A DNA stretch of 64,000 nucleotides from Climacteris rufus. Its lineage: Eukaryota; Chordata; Aves; Passeriformes; Climacteridae. Positions 53,791 through 62,700 of the stretch are shown here, piece by piece. Each line of letters starts with the position of its first letter. Position 1 is the first letter of the stretch. Under the pieces are notes generated by a model, which worked only from the letters and a program-made list of their open reading frames with translations, had not been told where the DNA came from and did no database searches. The stretch is from positions 366,531-430,530 of the forward strand of contig VZRZ01004224.1 of assembly GCA_013398175.1 (NCBI GenBank). Direction: 5' to 3'. A program made the position numbers and the translations under genes.

Positions 53791-56700
53791 NNNNNNNNNN
53801 NNNNNNNNNNNNNNNNNNNNNNNNNNNNNNNNNNNNNNNNNNNNNNNNNNNNNNNNNNNNNNNNNNTTTTTTTGCCTACAAGGATTTCCAGGGAAATTCA
53901 GTCGGTTTCACAGCAAATTCAGAGCAGCTTGGTCAATCCTGCTGGTATTTCAGCCAATATGAAGATATTACAGAAGTCTCTAGGAAGACCCCTTCCTTTT
54001 AAGGTATCAATGCTCTGTTTGCAAAATATTTGTATTTCTGGCAATGTCCAGATAGGCTTTAATATGTTTAGAGCACTTGCTTTTCAGGACAGCAAAAATA
54101 CATTCCTTTTGGATTTGTTAGAGTGATTAAAAAGACAATTTCAGTATATGTTAATGTGCATATCTTTTGAGAAATATATCAGTTATCCAGATAGCATTTC
54201 TACTATTAATTATGCTATATATAGAAAGTATTTAATACAGAGTGGTGCCTGAGCATAAAAACATTTCTTCTTGCTCTGTTCTGGAGACTTGTGAACATCA
54301 ATGTGCCACTTGCTTATTTAGTGAACGTACGTGCATTTAGAACAAACTGTGCACTTCCTTTTATATAGCATAGGATAGCGCTGTCTTATGCAAGAGAAGG
54401 CCTTTTAACTGTGACATTTTGGGGTTTTCTTTCTTAGTATATTTCAGAAATTGTTGTAATTCAATTTTATTTTAATCTTGCAGTAAATTTTCCAAAGAAT
54501 ACAAGTGCCTTTTTAAAAGCAGTGCACAAGTAGTCACCTAGGTGACTCATTTTGGTGACTAGTAGTTAGAGCTAGGTTTTTATGACCTTATCTCTCAAAG
54601 ACACTCAGCTATCAAAAAACATGCATAGTTACTTTGTGAGACTCTGAAGAACATTCTGTACTTACTAAAAATTTGGGGAGATTTTTCTAACCATCCAAAT
54701 GTATTTAAGTTGCAGGTGTAAACTGCAGTTTCTTGTAAGTGTCACTGTAAATGATAGTAGCTCATAGGTATTTTTTGGTGTATTTACTGTCCTTGATTTA
54801 GGTAAGTTGCCATGTTGAAGTATTATTTGTCTGCATGATCTATGTTGTTTCTTTATGAAGGGAAAAAAAAACTTGACAAGGAGGAATTAGTTCATTTTCT
54901 GTCTTCTTGCTGTATTGAGTAGGGCTACCAAAAAATTATTGTTAAGCTGTTGTTGCAGGCTGGTTTATATATACTTGTAATTCAGTTGTGTGCATGTGAA
55001 TCTGAAACCTTAGTTTTGACTGCAGTCACAAACCTGGTTTGTTGTTTTGTTTGTGCTGCTGAAGCAAACTGTCCTTTTCATGTTTCCAGGATAAACTGGG
55101 CATGGAATGTTTTTCTCAGTTAAAAGTTCTCAGGAAACCACTGAACATCTTGGAGTTAAGACTGGCCTTTGGAGAAAGTAGATGGCAGGAAAAAATGTGC
55201 TGTCTGAAAATTGCTGCCACGGGAACGAAGATGAAGAGAGCATTGCTGCAAGCTGATGGCCTGATAATAAGAGCAAATCATTTAGAAGATGTTAATCTGG
55301 GTAGGTAACACTTTTGAAGAGCCCATCAGGATGATTCTGTCATCTCCATTATTTCATATACAGATATAAAGGGTATTGGGTGTTCACTGGCAAGAAATAC
55401 AGTACCTGCACTTAGTGCCTCTTACGTTCTGTCAAACAGATCAGCTGCAGATTTTTTTGAAAGCTGTACATTCACAACTGAGAGCAGAAGGAGTCACATA
55501 TAGTTATTCAGAAGAAAGGCTTCCTGAAGACACCATCTCCAACCAGTTAGACCCTGCCCTGCTAAACCAGCTCTGCAGTCAGGTTCAGCTGTGGCCTGCA
55601 ATGGAATACATAGGGGTGCTCTGGCAGTACAAACTGACAGCAGATTGTGTGGCCAAGGCTTGTGCAAGAAGGTAAGAAAAAGGTGGTGAAAGAAATCCTA
55701 TATTCTTTTAATGAGATTGAAAATCCCTAGCTAGAAGCTGTAACTTTGATGCTTTACATCACATGTAAATCTGTGTGTGTTTGTATTTGTAATACATATA
55801 TCTGTGTGTATGTGGATATATATCTATGTAGCACACAAATATATTTGTATTAGGAATCAACTTGAAGATGTTTATCACCATGTTGCTGGAGGCTATTGCA
55901 GAAAGACTGAACTAGACCTGGAGATGGAGAATGTAGACTAGCATGCATGTTTCCTTTTGTGTGAATTATACACACATAGAACCATAGTTTAACTTCACGT
56001 TTTTAATTTAAGAAGTTCTAGTGTTGTTTTATGGGGCCAAGTGTATTTATTTTTTGTCTGACTTACCATTCCTTAAAAGAGAGCTATTCTTTTATGGATT
56101 TCAGTGAAAGTAATTTTTTGTGCAATGAGACTCTTAGAATCACTGGTTCGCTTTTGAATTCAGCAGTTCTGATTTTTCACAAAAGTTATAAAGCTAGAAA
56201 ACAGTTTGCCCCCAAATGTTTTGTATGTTTTGTTCAACATGTAGCTTATAGCTTATATAGCTTGTACCTTATAGCTGCAGGAGTTTCCATTTTTCCACTT
56301 CTTCTTGTGTTTAGATTTTGTCAGCTTCAAAGGATTCAAGTGTTTTGAGTATTATTTGAGTACTTGTTCTTCTCCAACATTTGAAATGCTGTCATTTTAA
56401 CCCTTCAGTGACTTTGTGTGCCATTCTCAATTTGTTTTACTATCCAAATGATGGCTTTCATGTGCCCTGCTTAAACATTACTTAGGTTGTATTTTTTTTT
56501 ACCTGCTACAGGAAGAACTGCAGTGAAGAATTAAACATATGTTCAGATCTAGCTCAGTTTATAGCTTTTTCTCTGAAGTTGACACCAGCTGCCTCTCACC
56601 AGCTCTCTGGACTGTGGCACTTGTTACACCTTAACGAAGTAAGAACAAGTTTTAGTTTAATTAATCTTGCAGGGTTTTCTCTGCAAAATAGGTATATCTT

Positions 56701-59700
56701 TAAGATTTTTGACATGCAGTTTTTCTACCTCTGCTTGACAAAAATTCTTCCTTCTTTTAATAATAAAGGTTATTAACTGTGAGCCTTGAGAAAACATAAT
56801 TAAAATACAACATTAAAAGATAAAATACAATGAAGTCTTAAATAACATAGTTCTATATTATTTATTTCGGTAGTATTGTTCCATACATCCATCTGTGACC
56901 TAATGGAAAACAGGAAATTGCTTGAATGGCAGGTGCCAGCCTGGTTGTATCTATGTATTGAGAGTAATTTTATGCTGAAAAATACTTAGCTCTGTTCCTG
57001 TGCCTCTAAATATTTTTTGGGTTTGTTGCAAATTGAATAGACTTATAAAGCTCTTTGATGCATTTTCTGTAGAACATTTAATAGCTGGTTAATACTGATG
57101 ATACAGTGGTCGTGTTCTCTCAAAGCACAGTAAACCACAGGTACACTTGAAATGCTTCTGAGCATTTAAATGCTTCAGAGATGATTTTGCCTGTTTCATG
57201 CTCCTGCACCCTCATGTATTGTAACAAAAGGTTGCACAGCCATAAACTAGAGGCTGTAGTCTAACAACTTCTCTGGGACCTTGCTGCATATTTTACAGAC
57301 AGGAGGCAGTCCTGACCTCAGGAAGTAATCTTTGTTGAGAAAATATGCAAGCAAACACTATGTAAATTTAAAAAGCATCTTTAGGAATATAATGCCTTTT
57401 TTGTATGTGTGCGTGCTTAATTCTCTTTTGCTCCTTGTACATTATTCTCACCTCTAGGTTTTTCTTTCTCCTTAGATATCCCCTGAAGAAATGTCTCTTC
57501 TGTCATCTCAGCTAGTTAATGCTGTGCTAGCATCCTTTTGGAGCAGTACTTTCACCACAGACCCAGACTACTGGTTGACTTGGAGGGCTCTGCCTGCAAC
57601 AGAAGAAAAGAACTTTTCTAAATCCCATGTGAACCGTTCTATGAAGGTTTGTTTCTTTTGGCATAATCAAATTCTAGGCTGAATACTCTTATTGAATAAT
57701 TCAACTGTTTTCTAAAGCAGTATTGTAAGTTCTAGCATAGTCAGTGCAAGTTGCATCTCAGTAATCTAACTCTTAATCTCTCAATTTAGGGCCCAGGCAT
57801 TTTGACCCGAGCTGTTTTCTCAAAGTGCTTCTTTGAAATTCTAACTAGCAGCAGCAAGACAAGCCAGTGGGATGTGAGTGGGCTTCCCGTTCTGTCTTCA
57901 TCCCATGTAACACTGGGAGAATGGATGGAGAGAGCACAGCAGCTTCACAAAGTCAGCACAGCACTGTGGACCAACCTGGCTGTGTCTTCAGCAGCAGATT
58001 TTAGGTATTAGGACCTCTCTTCCATATATATGTTATTTAAATCAATAATGATGCAGAAGCTTGCTTACTCTGCGTAAACTTCTCATTCCTTTTCCCCCAG
58101 ACACACAGATGCCAGACTACAAGGAATAATGCTAAGCAGACAGCTCTCTGCCCTGGTAGATCTGGTTCCAGTGGATCTTCAAGAAGAGTTTTTGGAGTGT
58201 TGTGAGAAGCTCTGCCTCAAGGATCCTGTTGCATATGAGTACCTTCTCAAGATACTTGGAAGCATCACTGATCAGGAGTTACTTCCTAAAGAATTCCTGT
58301 TTCTTCTGCTCACTTGCTTGCATCAGTTCTATGGGGAAGGGCTTCAGGAGTTACCAGAGACAGCTTGGCGAGGAAGCCTCTGGGTGATCATTGGTTTGGT
58401 GCAGATCCAGGTGTGGCTTCCACAGACCAGGTTTGATCCAGCTGTTAAAAGAGAATACAAGCTCAAGTACTCAAAAGAAGAGGTGAGTATGAAGCTGAGT
58501 TGGCTTTTACCTTTGTAATGTATAAAATCAATGCATAGGAGTTTGGCTTGGGTGTTCATGATTTTTAAACTATACAGTTAAAATTTCTTTTAATGTCCAA
58601 GTATCTGATGTACCTACTTGGTTACCAAAAGCAAAACCTCTGTGAATGGCTTATTCTTTCTTTTTTAGTTACACCAGCTGGACTGTGAATGGAAAACAAA
58701 TGATTTTTCATCTCAGCTGCATACAGGAAAAAGTATTGAAGATGAAACAGTCAGTAACTATATTCATCCTCATATCAGGTAACATCCAGGCACGTAACTC
58801 TTATCTTTTAGAGTGGCCATGTCATCTTTGTATGCTAAGGCTCCAAAGGTTTTCTCCACAGTTTTAGGATTTTTCTGTCTTTCTGTAGAAACAAGAGTTG
58901 CTGATTTTAAAGTATTAATTTCCATATTGAGATGCTAAAAAAATACAGAAGCTGTGCTGTTCGCGTGCAGTGACTAACAATTGTCTTCACACTCGTTTAA
59001 AGCTGAAACCATACCCACAAGTAAAAACAACACCATACATTTAAATTACATTACTTTTGTTAAAATGTGACAGTGCTATCAATTAGTTGAAATTAGATGA
59101 ATTGTTAATTTATCACTGTAGTTCCTCAAGGCCATTATGCATGCCAGTGCTATTTTGCAGAGTTGTTCAGCTGATATTACTAGGGAGAAATCTCCATATG
59201 TGTATTTTAGCAATAGCCTTTGCCTATGTTGCTGTGGATGAATTAAATTTCTTGCCACACAGAGTACACTGTTGACATTCAGAAACTGTAGCCACTATTA
59301 TTTTGTTTGGGGGTTTTTGCAGTTCTTTTTTATGTGAGGAACTTGAGGAGGAAATTTTAAGCAAAGAGAACTTTCTCCTTTGTGCGGGCTCCCAGGGAAT
59401 GTTCCTTGTACATGGAGATAAAAATTGTCTATTATTCACTACTTTCCACTTTTAACAGGAATTTTTGATTTCATTATTATACACGTAGAGGATCTGGCAG
59501 TTCCATGGTACTGCTTAAAGAGAGTAATAGTCATTGAAAGCAGATTCTGAATGGCAGAGTTTTACCAATTGCTTGTGGTAATATTACTTTTTTCTTAATG
59601 CTCACAGAGCTGTCAGCTAGTAACCAAAAAAGTTTGTTGAAGTGGTGGGAGGGAAGAAATCTACATGTGCATGTCCCTTGTTTTTCCCTTATTCACTGTT

Positions 59701-62700
59701 TCACTAAACTAGCAGAATATTTCTGATTAATCTTTTTCTGTATCTGTTACATTAGATATATTCAAACAAGTTTGTATGAAACGTTTCTATGTCTGAAGTT
59801 GTCAATGTTATTTCTCAACAGATTGTTACAGGAAAGAATGCAAAGGCTGAAGGAGCAAATAAGCAGCCTTTCCAGAAGGAAGGCCTTCAGGCCTCCAGCC
59901 CCACTGTACGATTGCTTATACCAGGAGGCTCACCAGTACATCAGCAGCATAGCACGGGTTTCCTCAGTCCAAGAGCTGCTAGCTCGCCTTCTGCAGTTCC
60001 TCCGTGGAGAGAGACCTAAGTCTCTGCAGGCTGTACAGAACCTGTTAAATGAAGAAGCATCGTGGCAGCAATCACACCATCAGTTTAGAAAGCACCTGGC
60101 AGAGGAATATGCCGTGTTCCCAGATGCCATCGTTCCCCTGCAAGCTGCCATCCTGCAGTTGCAACATGGCATGCGATTAGTGGCTTCTGAAGTTCATGCA
60201 GTGCTGCAGAGCTCTGTGTGTCCAGCTGATCTCACCAACCTCCTCACTTCTTTGTTGACATTTCCTTCTGTTGGCCGTGCCTTTCCCACTTATTTTGCTC
60301 GGGCAGAAATTTTATGCTCAGTGAATTCAGTTGGGGTACTTAACGGACTTAAAAAGTTCTCTCTGAAGCACTCTGAAGGAGAATCTGAGGGAGCTGAGCA
60401 GCCTTGCCCAACCCTGGAACAGCTCCTGGTGAATGCTTTGTTGCACCTTCGATGCCATGTACTGTGCAGAGGAGAGATGGACCAGAAATCTCTGCAGCTT
60501 TTCAGACATCTGTGTCGGGTAAGCTCTGGATGCCCATGGCAGGGGCACCGAGGTGCCTTGTTCCCTGCTAAAGATGTGGATCTCTTAAAGCAGGTCTAGA
60601 GGAGGGCCACAGAAGTCATCAGAGGGCTGGAAAACCCCTCCTGTGAAGAAAGGCAGACAGAGTTGGGGTTGTACAGCAGTGGAGGAGAGGCCTCCAGGGA
60701 CATCTTGTTGTGGCTTTTCAGTAAATATAGGGGGTTTATAAAAAGGACAGAAGTAGACTTATTATCGAGGCCTGTAGGACAAGGCATAACAGTTTTAAAC
60801 TGAAAGAGGGTAAATCTATATTGGATATGACAATAATTGTTTGAAAATGTGGATGGTGAGACACAGGTTGTCCAGAGAAGCTGTGGATGCTGCAACCTGG
60901 AAGTGTTTGAGAGTGACTGAATGGGGCTTTGAGCAACCTGGTCTAGTGGAAGATGCCCCTGCCTATGGCAGAGGGGTTGGATTAGATGATCTTTAGAGGT
61001 CTCTATGTTGACAATCATCATCCAGTATGATGTTCTTTAAAATTTTGTATTTTTTTTTCCAATTAATTCTGGAACATAATCTAAAATACTGGATTAACTT
61101 GTTTGGATTTATCAAGGCATAAAATGATAGCCTGTAATGATTACCAAAAGTTTTATTTATATAAGAAAACCCCCAAACAACAAAATGCAAAGACACATAC
61201 ACAAAAAAAAACCATCCCAAAGCAAACTTTGTAGAGAGTTTCTTTATGACATGGTTAAGAGAGGAGGCTAGAACTTGGTCAAACACTCTGTTGCATGTTG
61301 TTGTCTTTGCATTTTCCTCATTAGCTTGTTGAGAGGGCAGTTCACAAATAGCAGATGGCTTTGATTTATACTCTTGTAGACCACAGGGGAGGGAAGAACC
61401 AAGCAAAACAGATGCTGCCCCACTGATGAAATATGAGATGATTTTAAACACTAACTTGTGTGAAAGCATACTGCTTTGTGTTTGCCTAGGCAATTGTCAA
61501 TGAGTGGGATGAACAGGAACGCCGTGCCCAGGAGCAGGAGGCAATGGAACGCAGCCTGTACAGATACAGGAGTCAAAGTCACGGGAAAGGACAGAGTGAG
61601 GAAGAAGAGGAAGAAGAAGATTTAGGAAGAGATTTCCTTTTCATGAAAAGGTAATAACTGTAACTGTAAAGAAATACAAAAATTACGTCTGAAATTGCTC
61701 CTGAAAATACATGCTAGAAATGAGATGAGGAATTAAGCAGTTGTTTCTTCAGCCAAAAGTAAAATGGGGGTAGATTTTGATAGGTATTAAATAGTGTGCA
61801 TGTGGTTTGTTTTACTTTCTGGTTGAAAACAATTTTTGGAATTAATTTCCAGACTTGAACTGTACTGTGGTTTGGGTGAATAATCCCAAATTACATAACT
61901 GAATGACGATATAATTAGTTACTTGTAAAAATCTGGAATTTTATTAATTTAGCAAGTAAGGTCATCTGAGGTTCTACTACCTGTGAAGAAGGCTCATCTC
62001 CTTGAATAAATAAAGCAGTTGGGATGTAACAGTTCAGGTTCTCAAGTGAGCACACAGCTCTGAGGTGGTTTATCAGCAGACACAGCTGCTGCCTTTTCTG
62101 AAAAGGGGTTTAGTTGACAGCAGCTCAGGGATCACTGTACTGCACTCTTGCCCTGAAATGTTCTGTACACCTGTGTTCTGTTTCAAACTGGCAGTGTGTC
62201 TATATAGTACCAGCTGCATAACATTAGCATGTTGTTGCAGTGCCAAAAAAAGCAAAAGTGGATGGGGAGAGGAGGCATTAAAGGAAGGAATTATAATTCA
62301 ATTTTGATTGTCATGTAATTTGCAGGACTTTGAAGATATCACAGCTCAACCAAGCCTAGAAGAAAAAATGGAAACTGAAGATCCAGTGGAAGAGCAGCTG
62401 GAAGTTGACAGAGCCCTTTTGTCTAAGAGCTCCATGCAAACAGTAATGATGGTTCATCAACAGTTGTGCTTAAACTTTGCTCGATCCCTGTGGTATCATC
62501 AGAGTCTGCCTTCTCACCAAGCCAAGCATTATTTCAGTACATTTATTTCCTGCTATCAGACTGGTGCATGCCTGGTGTCACAATTCTATCCCTTAATTGG
62601 TAAGATCACTAGCAGTATTTCAGATATGCAGGTTTAGATTTGTAATTATTTGTTTCAAATTAATTGCATTACAGGTCATCACAGACCTATTATGGGGAAA

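Noticed and set aside
53731..54126. Open frame running through the N gap
   Set aside because: It exists only because N and poly-T contain no stops. The real coding part is exon 55 at 53883-54003.
59772..60599. 275-residue open frame read as a separate gene
   Set aside because: It is MDN1 exon 63 plus intron on both sides. The ATG upstream of 59822 is intronic and the frame continues from exon 62.
60993..61493. 166-residue open frame on the minus strand
   Set aside because: Falls in intron 63 and the edge of the CR1 fragment, with low-complexity composition and no recognisable domain.
61600..62359. MDN1 as a decayed pseudogene
   Set aside because: Intact splice sites, motifs and phase in 64 other exons argue for a functional gene. 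One indel in a repeat tract is not enough.
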